A DNA stretch of 64,000 nt, from positions 124,001 through 188,000 of the forward strand of contig JACJZH010000005.1 of the NCBI GenBank assembly GCA_020635695.1, read 5' to 3'. Origin of the DNA: Flavobacteriales bacterium. GTDB taxonomy: Bacteria; Bacteroidota; Bacteroidia; Flavobacteriales_F; PHOS-HE28. This document shows, one piece after another, positions 26,457 through 35,587 of the stretch (position 1 is its first letter; each line of letters starts with the position of its first letter). The translations under genes were made by a program, and so were the position numbers. Under the pieces are notes generated by a model. It did not search any database and was not told where the DNA came from. It worked only from the letters and a program-made list of their open reading frames with translations.

Positions 26457-27485
26457 TCAGGGCGTCGCGGTCTCCGGAAAGCGCAGGCCGTAGATCACCG
26501 CCTCCAGCTCGCGCAGGTACTCGCGCTTGTCGAACTGGGGAGCGTACACGTAGCCCTCGGCGGTGACCACGCGGCCACGCGCTTCGTCCACCCGGGTGAG
26601 GCTGATGAAGGGCCCGCCCATGAGCATGCCATGCATGCCCCAAAGGCCGCGCAGTTCCTTGGCGTAGGCACCGTCCACTTCGCGGTCCTGCGCCAGGGGC
26701 ATCAGGTCCACCTCCTCGAACCGGCGCTGGGTGATCATCCAGGTGTTGGGATCGGGTCCGGGCACGTGCAGCTTCAGCACGCTGTCGCGCATGTCCACCA
26801 GGGGCTTCAGCAGGAAGGTGCTGTCGCTCACGTAGGGGTAGGTGTAGACCAGCAGGCCCTCCTGCACGTTGTGCTCCAGCCCGGCACCGCTCATGATCCG
26901 GTCGCGTCGCAACCACACGAAGTGCGGCGCCTGCTTGGCCACCCGGAAGCCTCCTGGCACGTTCATCTCCACCTGCAACTGGGAGAGCAGGCTGGTGCCC
27001 AAGGCCTGGTCCGATTCCCTGGCAAGCCGTTCCTGGAGACGCTCGCGTTCGGCATCGTCGAAGGCAGAGAGCACCTGACCGGCACGGTCCTGCAGGGCCT
27101 TCACCCAGAGCCCGGTGTTCGGCGCCGCCACACGCAGCACCACCTGACCACGGGCGAAGCGATCGGGCTGGCGCTGCACCACCACGCTGTCCTGCCCGGG
27201 ACCGATCTCGGCCAGCAGCACGTTGCGGTGGTTCCGCAGAAAACCGCCGAACTGTTTCGGCGTGCATTGTGCCACGCGGAAGTGCGGCTCGCGCTGCGGC
27301 AGGCGGGGGAAATACTGCTCCAGCACGCCGCGGGCGGCCACACCGGCATCCCCGTTCCAGTACGTGGTGTCCATCACCACCAGCACCTCGCCCTGGGCGC
27401 CGGCGGCCTCGGGTTTCACGGTCACTCCCTCGTCACAGCCCAGCAGGGCGGCGGCCAGTAGGAGGACGAAGAAGGGGCTCCTCAT
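26457..27485 (-). CDS. DUF4837 family lipoprotein
   Basis: 342 residues from ATG 27485. The signal peptide MRSPFFVLLLAAALLGC is of lipoprotein type. The body matches DUF4837 of Bacteroidota: an N-terminal GEVLVVMDTTYWNG, a FRVAQCTPKQFGGFLRNHRNVLL segment, and GLEHNVQEGLLVYTYPY in the second half. Function unknown. It overlaps the 3' end of the MltD-like gene by 4 bp (ATGA), so both are translated from one mRNA, and the pairing suggests a role at the cell wall. Confidence 0.9.
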   Translation of the reverse strand: MRSPFFVLLLAAALLGCDEGVTVKPEAAGAQGEVLVVMDTTYWNGDAGVAARGVLEQYFPRLPQREPHFRVAQCTPKQFGGFLRNHRNVLLAEIGPGQDSVVVQRQPDRFARGQVVLRVAAPNTGLWVKALQDRAGQVLSAFDDAERERLQERLARESDQALGTSLLSQLQVEMNVPGGFRVAKQAPHFVWLRRDRIMSGAGLEHNVQEGLLVYTYPYVSDSTFLLKPLVDMRDSVLKLHVPGPDPNTWMITQRRFEEVDLMPLAQDREVDGAYAKELRGLWGMHGMLMGGPFISLTRVDEARGRVVTAEGYVYAPQFDKREYLRELEAVIYGLRFPETATP

Positions 27486-28960
27486 CCCTGCTGGACCCCC
27501 ACGCGGATCTTCTTGCCCGGCGAGAGCCGCCGGAAATTGAGGTCGGAGTTCAGCCGCTTGAGGTCCTCCACGGACACGCCCGGGTACTTGTTGGCGATGT
27601 CCCACAGCGTGTCGCCGTTCTGGATGGTGTGGTAGATGTACTCCGTGTCCTTGGCGGGTTCCTTTTCCGCCACGGGTTCGGCAGCTTTCTCCTTCGCAGG
27701 TTTCGCCGCAGCACGTACCGGGGCTTCCTTCTCGATCCGCAGGCGCTGCCCGGGTTGGATGCGGTCACTGCGCAGTCCGTTCCAGTGCTTCAGCTGCGAT
27801 ACGGTGACACCGTTGCGCTGGGCGATCAGGCCCAGGCTTTCACCCCGGCGCACGATGTGAACCACCTCCTGGGGGGCGGTGGCCAGCGCTTCTCCGGCCT
27901 CCACCTTGGCCTCGTACCAGGCGTACCGGAGGCTGTCCTCGCCGGCCAGGAAGGCCGCCACCACATCGCGCGGCACGTAGAGCGCCACCGGCTGGTCCGG
28001 ATCGGGCACCAGGCCCCGCTTGAAGGTGGGGTTCAGTTCCTGCAACAACTCGGCGGTGGTGCCGGTGGCCTTCGCCAGGTCGGCGAGCTCCAAGGGGTAG
28101 CACACCTGCACGGTGTCCATCTCGTAGGCGCAGTAGGTGGGCGCCACGGGGTACAGGTTGTGGTCGGCCGCGTGGGCCATGATGTAGTTCACGGCGATGA
28201 AGGCGGGCACGTAACCGCGGGTCTCGCGGGGCAGCCAGGCGTACACCTCCCAGTAGTCGCGCTTGCCGCCGCTGCGCCGGATGGCCTTGTTCACGTTGCC
28301 AGGCCCGCAGTTGTAGGCCGCCAGTGCCAGTTCCCAATCGCCGAAGATGCCGTGCAGGTCCTTCAGGTACCGGCAGGCGGCCTCGGTGCTCTTGTACACA
28401 TCGTGCCGCTCGTCCACGTAGCTGTCCACGTGCAGGCCATAGAGCTTGCCGGTGCCGGTCATGAACTGCCAGAGCCCGGTGGCGCCGGCGCGGGAACGGG
28501 CGGCCGGGTTCAGCGCGCTTTCCACCACGGCCAGGTACTTCAGTTCCATGGGCATGTCGTGGCGGTCCAGGGCCTCCTCGAACACCGGGAAGTACAGTTC
28601 CGCCAGCCCCAGCATGCGGCTGGTCTGTTCGCGGCGCTTCTGGGCGTACAGGTCGATGTAGGCCTGCACCGTGCGGTTGTAGGTGAGCGAGAAGGGCGTG
28701 CGGTGGTCCAGGATGGCCAGGCGCTCGGCGTAGATGCGTTCGTCGTACGCGGGCACCTCGTGCGGGGCGAACCCATGCACGTTCAGCGAGGCGGTGTCGG
28801 CCGTGAAGGGGTCGTTCAGCAGCCAGGGCAGGATGGCCAGCGCGTCCAGCTGGGCCAGCACGGGATCGTCGGCCGGCAGGGCTTCCGCCGGGGCGGGCTC
28901 CTGGGCGGCGAGCAGCCCGGGCAGGAGCAGGGCGGCGAGCAGGTTCCGGGTACGGGCCAT
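27482..28960 (-). CDS. MltD-like lytic transglycosylase with two LysM domains
   Basis: 492 residues from ATG 28960. Signal peptide MARTRNLLAALLLPGLLAAQ. The SLT domain spans about residues 100-260, with the catalytic Glu in VVESALNPAARSRAG, the GLWQFM motif and AAYNCGPGNVNKAI. Two LysM domains follow, one near HIVRRGESLGLIAQRNGV and one at HTIQNGDTLWDIANKYPG near the C-terminus, separated by an Ala/Lys/Pro-rich linker. It cleaves peptidoglycan glycan strands with 1,6-anhydro product in the periplasm. A TAACTTTC box-like sequence (28969-28976, minus) lies about 10 nt upstream. The longer open frame upstream is antisense to gatA. Confidence 0.93.
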   Translation of the reverse strand: MARTRNLLAALLLPGLLAAQEPAPAEALPADDPVLAQLDALAILPWLLNDPFTADTASLNVHGFAPHEVPAYDERIYAERLAILDHRTPFSLTYNRTVQAYIDLYAQKRREQTSRMLGLAELYFPVFEEALDRHDMPMELKYLAVVESALNPAARSRAGATGLWQFMTGTGKLYGLHVDSYVDERHDVYKSTEAACRYLKDLHGIFGDWELALAAYNCGPGNVNKAIRRSGGKRDYWEVYAWLPRETRGYVPAFIAVNYIMAHAADHNLYPVAPTYCAYEMDTVQVCYPLELADLAKATGTTAELLQELNPTFKRGLVPDPDQPVALYVPRDVVAAFLAGEDSLRYAWYEAKVEAGEALATAPQEVVHIVRRGESLGLIAQRNGVTVSQLKHWNGLRSDRIQPGQRLRIEKEAPVRAAAKPAKEKAAEPVAEKEPAKDTEYIYHTIQNGDTLWDIANKYPGVSVEDLKRLNSDLNFRRLSPGKKIRVGVQQG

Positions 28961-29049
28961 GTTCGGTCGAAAGTTACTGGTGATACGTACCGGGGCCGGC
29001 TTTGTTGTGACGGCCCGCCGCCAACGATCGATCGTGCGATCGCCCGTGA

Positions 29050-30483
29050 TCAGGCCCCGAAGAGCTGGGCGGAGGCCTGCAGCAGGAGGTCCTCCCGGAA
29101 GGGCGCGGCCATGAGCTGCACGCCGAAGGGCAGCCCGTTGCTGTGCGTGCCCGTGGGCAGCGAGATGGCGGGGTTGCCCACCAGGTTGGCCTGCACGGTG
29201 AAGATGTCCTGCAGGTACATGGCGATGGGGTCCTCGCTCAACGCCCCCAGCTCGAAGGCGGTCATGGGGCTGGTGGGCATCAGGATCAGGTCGAAGTCCT
29301 GGAAGGTGCGCAGGGTGGCCTCGCGGATCAGGCGCCGCACCTTCTGCCCCTTGGCGTAGTAGGCGTCGTAGTAGCCGGCGCTGAGCACGAAGGTGCCCAG
29401 CAGGATGCGCCGCTGCACCTCCGGACCGAAGCCCTCGCTGCGGCTCATCCGGTAGATCTCCTCCAGGCTCCTGGCCTCTTTGCTGCGGTGGCCGAAATGG
29501 ATGCCGTCGTAGCGGGCCAGGTTGCTGCTGGCCTCGGCCGTGGCCAGGATGTAGTAGGTGGGCACCAGGTGCTCCAGCATGGGCAGCTCGGCGGGCTCCA
29601 CGGTATGGCCCTCGGCCTTCAGCCGGTCGATGGTGGCCTGCAGGTGTGCCACCACCTCGGGGTCCGTGCCGGGGCGCTCCAGGCATTCGCGGTAGTAGGC
29701 GATGCGCAGCTTGCCGGGGTGGGTGTCCAGCGCGGCGGGCTCCACGGGGCGGTGGCTGCTGGTGTTGTCCAGCGGGTCGTGGCCTGCCATGGCCTCGTAC
29801 ACCCGGGCGGCGTCGTGCACGTCGTGCGCGAAGGGTCCGATCTGGTCGAAGCTGCTGGCGAAGGCGATGAGGCCGTAGCGGCTCACGCGGCCGTAGGTGG
29901 GCTTGAAGCCGACCGTGCCGGTGAAGGAGGCCGGCTGCCGGATGGAACCGCCCGTGTCCGAGCCCAGGGCCGCATGCACGACCTGGGCCGCCACGCTGGC
30001 CGCTGCACCTCCGGAAGATCCGCCGGGCACCCGCTTCTCGTCCAGCGGGTTGCGAACGGGGCCGTGGAAGCTGGTCTCGTTGCTGGAGCCCATGGCGAAC
30101 TCGTCGCAGTTGGTGCGGCCCAGGACCACGGCATCGGCGGCGAGCAGCCGCTCCACCACCGTGGCGCTGTACAGGCTGGTGAAGCCCTCCAGCATCCGCG
30201 AGGAAGCACTCACGCGATGGTCCTTGTAGCAGATGTTGTCCTTGATGCTCAGCACCAGCCCCGCCAGGGGACCGGCCTCACCGGCCTTCAGGCGCTGGTC
30301 CACGCGCTCGGCCTGTTCGCGGGCGCTGGTGTCGAAGGTCTCCAGGAAGGCGTTCAGGTGGGCCTGTTCCTTGGACTGGACGAGGGCCTGGTCCACGAGG
30401 GCGCCCACGGAGGTGGCCTTCCGGGAAAGCAGGTCCTGCACATCGCGCAGGCCGCGCGCTCGGTCCGTGTTCTCGGCCGCCAT
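29050..30483 (-). CDS. gatA: Glutamyl/aspartyl-tRNA amidotransferase subunit A
   Basis: 477 residues. GatA is the glutaminase part of GatCAB, which converts Glu-tRNA-Gln and/or Asp-tRNA-Asn. The amidase triad sits where expected: Lys 81 (SIKDN), cis-Ser 156 (PGGSSGGAAAS) and nucleophile Ser 180 (SDTGGSIRQPAS). Downstream GVKPTYGRVSRYG-type residues appear as GFKPTYGRVSRYG. gatB and gatC are not in the window. It follows tatA by 8 bp and probably shares the promoter at 30704-30711. Confidence 0.96.
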   Translation of the reverse strand: MAAENTDRARGLRDVQDLLSRKATSVGALVDQALVQSKEQAHLNAFLETFDTSAREQAERVDQRLKAGEAGPLAGLVLSIKDNICYKDHRVSASSRMLEGFTSLYSATVVERLLAADAVVLGRTNCDEFAMGSSNETSFHGPVRNPLDEKRVPGGSSGGAAASVAAQVVHAALGSDTGGSIRQPASFTGTVGFKPTYGRVSRYGLIAFASSFDQIGPFAHDVHDAARVYEAMAGHDPLDNTSSHRPVEPAALDTHPGKLRIAYYRECLERPGTDPEVVAHLQATIDRLKAEGHTVEPAELPMLEHLVPTYYILATAEASSNLARYDGIHFGHRSKEARSLEEIYRMSRSEGFGPEVQRRILLGTFVLSAGYYDAYYAKGQKVRRLIREATLRTFQDFDLILMPTSPMTAFELGALSEDPIAMYLQDIFTVQANLVGNPAISLPTGTHSNGLPFGVQLMAAPFREDLLLQASAQLFGA

Positions 30484-30491
30484 CGCCGGAC

Positions 30492-30686
30492 TCAGCCCTT
30501 GCCGTCCTTGCCGGCGGTGTCGTCGCCCTTGCTGGCGTCCTTGAACTCCTTCATGCCCTGACCGAGGCCGCGCATCAGCTCGGGGATCTTCTTGCCCCCG
30601 AAGAGCAGCAGCAGGGCCAGCACGATCAGCACGATCTGCCAGGGCCCGATCATGCCGAGGAATATGGTGAGGGGGAGGTGCGACAT
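30492..30686 (-). CDS. tatA: Twin-arginine translocase subunit TatA/TatE
   Basis: 64 residues from ATG 30686. One membrane helix (GMIGPWQIVLIVLALLLLFG) is followed by the TatA/E hinge FGGKKIPELMRGLGQGMKEFK, an amphipathic helix and a short polar tail. It forms the Tat translocation pore with TatC, which is not in the window. The ATG 17 nt after the -7 box is preferred to an upstream frame extension. It is cotranscribed with gatA by position. Confidence 0.93.
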   Translation of the reverse strand: MSHLPLTIFLGMIGPWQIVLIVLALLLLFGGKKIPELMRGLGQGMKEFKDASKGDDTAGKDGKG

Positions 30687-30703
30687 GGGGTGCGCTTCTG
30701 GAG

Positions 30704-30711
30704 CAAAGGTA
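30704..30711 (-). promoter_or_regulatory. Bacteroidota -7 box for tatA-gatA
   Basis: TACCTTTG on the minus strand, exact TAnnTTTG, 17 nt before the tatA ATG. It lies in the short gap after the EnvC-like gene. Confidence 0.65.
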
Positions 30712-30730
30712 GGGTGAACGGATCCAGCCC

Positions 30731-31975
30731 CTACTGCCGGAACAGCCACAGCGCCGGGTCCACCTTCTCGAGGCCGCTGCCGGAGATCTTCCAGATCTCT
30801 ACGTGGGCCTTGCTGCTGTTGTCCTCGGTCATCACGGTGCCGATGGGCTGCTTGGTCTCCACCTTGTCGCCCTTGGCCACGCGGGCGTCGCGCAGGTTGC
30901 TGTACACCGAGCGGTAGGCGCCGTGGTCCAGCACCACGGCCTTGCCGGCGCCGGGGATCACGATCACGCTGGTGACGGTGCCGCGGAACACGGCCCGCAC
31001 GGGGGCGCCCTTCTCGGTGGTGATGTCCACCCCGTTGTTCTCGATGGTGATGCCGGGCAGGACCGGGTGGGGCTGGCGGCCGAAGTTGCTGGTGATGACC
31101 CCGCGCTCCACGGGCCAGGGCAGCTTGCCCTTGTTCTTCTCGAAGTCGGCGCTCAGTTCCAGCGCTTCAGGCGTCAGGGTGAAGGTGCCCTTGTTGCTGC
31201 CCTTGTTGCGGCGCACCTCCTCCTCGATGATGCGGCGGATGGCGGCGTCCAGTTCGTTCCGCTGCTTCTCCTGCTTCTTCAGCTGGGCCTTCAGGCGGCC
31301 CTCCTCCTTGCGCAGGGCGTTGAGCGCGGTCTGGCGGCCCTGGCGGTCGCCGGCCAGGCGGCTGCGTTCGGCCACCTGCCCTTCGCGGAGCGCGACCTTT
31401 TCGGCCTGCTGCTCCTTGAGCCCGGCGATGGTGGCCTCCAGCGTGTCGCGGGTGCCCTCGATCAGTTCGGCCTGGCGCCGGCGGTGGGTGGCGATCTGGT
31501 CCAGGTAGCGCGAGCGGCGGTAGGCCTGGGTGAAGGACTCCGAGGCGAAGATGTAGCTGAGCCGGTCGTAGGAACTGCGGTTGCGGTAGGCGAAGCGGAG
31601 CATGCGGCCGTACTCCTCCTTCAGCCGGGCAAGGTCCTCCTCCAGGCGCCGCACCTTGTCCTGGTCCTCCTCGATGCGGCGCTCCAGCCGGCGCAGTTCG
31701 CTGTCGAAGGTGCGCACCAGCTCCTCGCGGGCGGCGATCTGGCGGGCCAGCAGCTGCACCTGTTCCTGGGCGCTGGCCTGCTCCTTCTTGGCCTGTTCGA
31801 TCAGGGTGCTGGTGGTGCGGATCTGCTTGTCCAGCGCGTCCCGCTTCTGTTCCAGCGTCTTCCGGTCCTGCGCGTGCAGTCCTGCGGCCAGCAGCACCAG
31901 CACGAGCCACGCGGCCGCCCTAGTCCATGGGGGTGAACTTCGCCGGGATGCGGAAGGGGAGTTGCAGCGGTCCAT
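30731..31975 (-). CDS. EnvC-like murein hydrolase activator (degenerate M23/LytM)
   Basis: About 414 residues if ATG 31975 is used; a GTG near 31903 would give a shorter N-terminus. No start is ideal, because the signal-peptide core AAAWLVLVLLAAGLHAQ lies just after the upstream gene's stop. Residues about 40-270 are coiled coil (KRDALDKQIRTTSTLIEQAKK onward), then a LytM/M23 domain. Two zinc ligands are missing: NNGVD replaces the usual H-x-G-x-D, and KAHVEIW lacks the first His of HxH. It therefore resembles EnvC/NlpD-type activators of amidases rather than a peptidase. The start overlaps the DUF4292 gene. Confidence 0.88.
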   Translation of the reverse strand: MDRCNSPSASRRSSPPWTRAAAWLVLVLLAAGLHAQDRKTLEQKRDALDKQIRTTSTLIEQAKKEQASAQEQVQLLARQIAAREELVRTFDSELRRLERRIEEDQDKVRRLEEDLARLKEEYGRMLRFAYRNRSSYDRLSYIFASESFTQAYRRSRYLDQIATHRRRQAELIEGTRDTLEATIAGLKEQQAEKVALREGQVAERSRLAGDRQGRQTALNALRKEEGRLKAQLKKQEKQRNELDAAIRRIIEEEVRRNKGSNKGTFTLTPEALELSADFEKNKGKLPWPVERGVITSNFGRQPHPVLPGITIENNGVDITTEKGAPVRAVFRGTVTSVIVIPGAGKAVVLDHGAYRSVYSNLRDARVAKGDKVETKQPIGTVMTEDNSSKAHVEIWKISGSGLEKVDPALWLFRQ

Positions 31976-32813
31976 CCAAGGCGATCTTGGAGAGCTCAAA
32001 GATGGCCCCCGCCTCGCGCTCGCCATCGGCCAGGCCGATCCGGATACGAACAGGCAGGCTGCGATCGTCCACGGGGGTCCGTTCCTCATAACGCACCTCG
32101 GCCTGCCTGCCGCGTGCCAGGTCGGTGATCAGCACGCGGGTCACGCGGAAGTCGTCCGGGTCTATCCAGTAGCGGTACACCACGGCATCGCGGTCCTCCG
32201 CCTGTTCCAGGATGCGCTCCAGTTGTTCGTCGTCCAAGCCGCCGGCATCGCTGCTGTCCAGGGGGGCCAGTTCCTCGGCGGCGCGCACGAAGCGCTTCTT
32301 TTCGCGGCTGGTGAGCACGTACTGGCCGTCCTCGCGGTCGGCGCGGTACTTCTCCTGCGGGTCCAATCCGATGGCCTTGCCGTAGACGGCGTCCTGCAGC
32401 AGCGCCAGGTCGGGTTGCAGCCCGAAGCGGGCCTTGGCGCTGTCCAGCGTGCCCAGGAAATAGTGGTCGTTCAGTTTGTCGAGCACCTTCAGCGAGTCGG
32501 TGCCCAGCACGGCCCGGGCCACCTCGATGCCCAAGGCGGGCACCACGCTGATCCAGGCCGCGCTGTCGCGCACCACGCGCAGGTGGGCCTTGAAGCTGCG
32601 CGAGCCATCGGGACCCTCCACGGACACGTCCGCCTTGGCGCTGTAGTAGCGCAGGTCGGCGCCCTGGGCGGCAGTGAGCCGTTCGATGAGCTTCTCGGGC
32701 GAGCGGGCGGGCAGGTCGCGCGTGGCGTCCATCGCGGGCCGTGTGCTCTTGCAGGCCACCACCACCAGCAGCCCGGGCAGCAGACGCAGGGTGGGGTGGA
32801 GGCGGGGGAACAT
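31920..32813 (-). CDS. DUF4292 family lipoprotein
   Basis: 297 residues from ATG 32813. The signal peptide ends in the lipobox VVAC. The body fits DUF4292, a LolA/LolB-like envelope family of Bacteroidota: an N-terminal helix EKLIERLTAAQGADLRYYSAKADV followed by beta strands (SFKAHLRVVRDSAAWISVVPALGIEVARAVL) like a lipoprotein-binding half-barrel. It stands 2 bp from the TPR lipoprotein and overlaps the EnvC-like gene. A role in outer-membrane lipoprotein or glycan handling is inference. Confidence 0.9.
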   Translation of the reverse strand: MFPRLHPTLRLLPGLLVVVACKSTRPAMDATRDLPARSPEKLIERLTAAQGADLRYYSAKADVSVEGPDGSRSFKAHLRVVRDSAAWISVVPALGIEVARAVLGTDSLKVLDKLNDHYFLGTLDSAKARFGLQPDLALLQDAVYGKAIGLDPQEKYRADREDGQYVLTSREKKRFVRAAEELAPLDSSDAGGLDDEQLERILEQAEDRDAVVYRYWIDPDDFRVTRVLITDLARGRQAEVRYEERTPVDDRSLPVRIRIGLADGEREAGAIFELSKIALDGPLQLPFRIPAKFTPMD

Positions 32814-32815
32814 GG

Positions 32816-34573
32816 TCAGGGCCGGCCTTCCTCCGCCTTGCGGTCGATCGCGTCGCTGGCCCCGCCCAGATCGCGGGCGCGCTGCCATTGTTCGCGGGCA
32901 CCGGCCTCATCGCCGAGCTTGAACAGGATGTCGCCGTAGTGCTCCACGATCACGCCCTCGCCGGAACCTCCGCTCGCCAGGGCCTTTTCGATCCAGGTAC
33001 GGGCCTCGGAGTATTTGCCCTGCTGGTACAGCACCCAGGCGTAGGTGTCCTGGAAGGAGGGCTGCCCGGGGGCCAGTTCGTTGGAGCGCAGGCTCATTTG
33101 GGCGGCCTTCTCCAGGCGGTCGTTGCGCAGGCTCAGGTAGTAGGCGTAGTTGTTCAGCGTGGTGGGGTCGTCGGGCCGCAGCTTCAGGGCCTGGTCGAAG
33201 GCGCGGTCGCTGGCGGCGAACTCCCCGGCCTCGTTGTGGGCATCGCCCAGGCTGGTCCAGAACTGGGCCTGCAGCATCGGGTCGTCGATCACCAGGTCGC
33301 GGCCCATGGTCAGGGTCTCCACGGCTTCGTCGTGGCGCCCCAGCTGGGACAGGCCGATGCCGTGGAAGAGGTAGAGGGTGGGCTGGGTGGGGAAGAGCTC
33401 GATGGCCTGGGCCGCGTCCTCCACCACGGCCTCGTTGTCCTGAAGTTGCAGGTCCAGTTGCAGCAATTGCTGCCAGATGGGAAAGCGGTCCTTCTCGTAT
33501 TCCAAGGCCAGCTGGAACTGTTCCCGGGCCTCGGTGAAGCGGTTGTCCCGCATCAGGAAATCGCCGTGGATCGTGTGCGGCTTGCCACTCTCGGGATGGG
33601 CCCGCTCCAGGGTGCCGATCAGGTCGTAGGTGCGCTGGAGCATCTCCTCCTGTTCGCCGGTGCCGCTGCCGGCGGAGCGCGTCATCTCGTAGAAGCCGAG
33701 CAGTACCTGCATCTTGGCGTCCAGGTCCAGGTCGGGGTCGCCGAAGGCGTGGTCCAGCTGTTCATAGGCCTTGCCGAGATCCCCCTGCGAGTAGTGGTGT
33801 TCGGCCAGGGCGATGCGGGCCATGCTGTCGTCGGGATCCTGGTCCAGGATGCGCTGGTACTCGGCGAAGGCCAGTTCATGCAGGCCCATCTCATCGTAGA
33901 GCTCCGCCAGCATGCCCCGGTAGTCGATGCGGTCGGGCTGATCGGCCAGTTCGCGTTCCAGCAGCTGGCGCGCGGCCTCGTAGTCGCCGGTGTTGGCCAG
34001 CATGTTGAATTCCTCCATGACCAGCTCCTCGCTGCGGCCGAAGCGCTCCTCAAGGTCGCGGTACACCTTCCGGGCCTCGTCCGTCCTGCCGCTGTAGGCC
34101 AGGGCGTTGGCCAGGTCGAAGTAGACCTCCACGCGGTCGGGCCAGCGGTCCAGGATGTCGCGGTACACCTTCACGGCCTCATCGGTGCGCCCCAGTTGCA
34201 GGTCCAGGTCGGCCAGCAGGAAGTGGTACCAGATGTTGCCGGGGTCCAGTTCGCGGGCCTTGCGGGCCATGGCGAGGGCCTCTTCACCGCGCTGCTGGTT
34301 GAAGTAGAGCTTGGAGAGCTCGAAACAGGCGGCGTCGTTCTTCGGGTCGGCCTTCAGCACCTGCTCGAAGAGCTGGGTGGCCGAACCCATTTCGCCGGCC
34401 AGCCTGGCCTTGGTGGCCTCCATGAACAGGGCCATCACCCGGGCCCGCTGCTCGCTTTCCTTGGCCTTGTCGCCGGCCTCCGCCGGGTGCTTCTGCGGGG
34501 CCTCCGCCAGGTCGCGCGACCCGGAACAGGCCGCGAGCAGCAGGGCCAGGAGCAGATGGAGGCGGATCTTCAA
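32816..34573 (-). CDS. TPR-repeat lipoprotein
   Basis: 585 residues. The only start compatible with a signal peptide is TTG 34573: its product MKIRLHLLLALLLAACSGS is a good lipoprotein signal. TTG overlaps the upstream stop as TTGA, so translation is probably coupled. From about residue 45 the protein consists of TPR-type 34-residue repeats, for example ATQLFEQVLKADPKNDAACF and EALAMARKARELDPGN. It is part of the flippase-dut-nucleotidyltransferase-TPR-DUF4292-EnvC run, a pattern of envelope genes. Likely a periplasmic protein-protein scaffold. Confidence 0.88.
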   Translation of the reverse strand: MKIRLHLLLALLLAACSGSRDLAEAPQKHPAEAGDKAKESEQRARVMALFMEATKARLAGEMGSATQLFEQVLKADPKNDAACFELSKLYFNQQRGEEALAMARKARELDPGNIWYHFLLADLDLQLGRTDEAVKVYRDILDRWPDRVEVYFDLANALAYSGRTDEARKVYRDLEERFGRSEELVMEEFNMLANTGDYEAARQLLERELADQPDRIDYRGMLAELYDEMGLHELAFAEYQRILDQDPDDSMARIALAEHHYSQGDLGKAYEQLDHAFGDPDLDLDAKMQVLLGFYEMTRSAGSGTGEQEEMLQRTYDLIGTLERAHPESGKPHTIHGDFLMRDNRFTEAREQFQLALEYEKDRFPIWQQLLQLDLQLQDNEAVVEDAAQAIELFPTQPTLYLFHGIGLSQLGRHDEAVETLTMGRDLVIDDPMLQAQFWTSLGDAHNEAGEFAASDRAFDQALKLRPDDPTTLNNYAYYLSLRNDRLEKAAQMSLRSNELAPGQPSFQDTYAWVLYQQGKYSEARTWIEKALASGGSGEGVIVEHYGDILFKLGDEAGAREQWQRARDLGGASDAIDRKAEEGRP

Positions 34574-35580
34574 ACGATGACGGTGCTGTGGTCGCTGATG
34601 CTGAGGTCCAGTGCCCGGCCCTCCACGCTGGCGCTCTCGCCCAGCATGCAGTTGTCCAGCACGCTTTGCTGTACACGCGTGCCGGGCCGCAGGATCGACC
34701 GCTGCACGACGCTTCCCTCGATGGTGCTGCCGGATTCCACGCTCACATAGGGTCCCACCACGGAATCGCGGATGGTCACGTTCTCCCCGATGAAGCAGGG
34801 CGGGATGATCACGGCATTGGACCGTTCGCCCTTGCTGGAGACCAGGTCCTCCTTGCCGTCCAGGAAGCCGAGCACCTTGGTGTTGGTGTCCACCATGGCG
34901 TTCTTGTTGCCGCAGTCCATCCACACGTCCACCGCCCCGGCCTTGAAGCGCGCGCCCTTCTGCTTCATGTGCTCCATGGCGTTGGTCAGCTGGTACTCGC
35001 CCTTGTCCTTGATGTCGTGGTCGATCAGGTACTGCATCTCCTGACGCAGGCGCTCGCCGTCGGCGAAGTAGTAGATGCCGATGATGGCCAGGTCGCTGAC
35101 GAATTCCTGGGGCTTCTCCACGAACTCGGTGATGATGCCCTGGTCGTCCAGCTTCACCACGCCGAAGGGGCGCGGATCGTCCACCTTGTTCACCCAGATC
35201 ACCCCGTCGCAGTCCTTGTCCAGCTTCAGGTCGGCGCGGAACAGGGTGTCGGCGAAGGCCACGATGATGCGGCCGTTCAAGGCGCTCTCGGCGCAGAGGA
35301 TGGCGTGGGCGGTGCCCAGGGCCTCCTTCTGGTAGTGGATGGTGCCCTTGGCGCCCACCTGTTCGGCGATGGCCACGAGCTCGTCCTCGACCTTCTTCCC
35401 GAAGGCCGGGTTCACCACGTAGGCCACCTCCTCCACGGCCTCGCCGGCCACGGCGGCCAGGTCCTCCACCAGGCGTTGCACGATGGGCTTGCCCGCGATG
35501 GGCAGCAGGGGCTTGGCGGTGGTGTGGGTGTGCGGGCGCATGCGCTTGCCCATGCCCGCCATGGGGACGATGATCTTCAT
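34570..35580 (-). CDS. Sugar phosphate nucleotidyltransferase
   Basis: 336 residues from ATG 35580. The N-terminal nucleotidyltransferase has the signature MAGMGKRMRPHTHTTAKPLL (G-x-G-x-R motif and KP), FADTLF with the metal-binding Asp, and the VEKPQEFVSD segment. The last 90 residues are left-handed beta-helix hexapeptide repeats (TIRDSVVGPYVSVES and following). It makes NDP-sugars from sugar 1-phosphates for glycan synthesis; the exact sugar (glucose, mannose or GlcNAc) cannot be read from the sequence. It sits beside dut and a flippase, consistent with surface polysaccharide synthesis. Confidence 0.93.
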   Translation of the reverse strand: MKIIVPMAGMGKRMRPHTHTTAKPLLPIAGKPIVQRLVEDLAAVAGEAVEEVAYVVNPAFGKKVEDELVAIAEQVGAKGTIHYQKEALGTAHAILCAESALNGRIIVAFADTLFRADLKLDKDCDGVIWVNKVDDPRPFGVVKLDDQGIITEFVEKPQEFVSDLAIIGIYYFADGERLRQEMQYLIDHDIKDKGEYQLTNAMEHMKQKGARFKAGAVDVWMDCGNKNAMVDTNTKVLGFLDGKEDLVSSKGERSNAVIIPPCFIGENVTIRDSVVGPYVSVESGSTIEGSVVQRSILRPGTRVQQSVLDNCMLGESASVEGRALDLSISDHSTVIV

Positions 35581-35587
35581 CTCTCGC

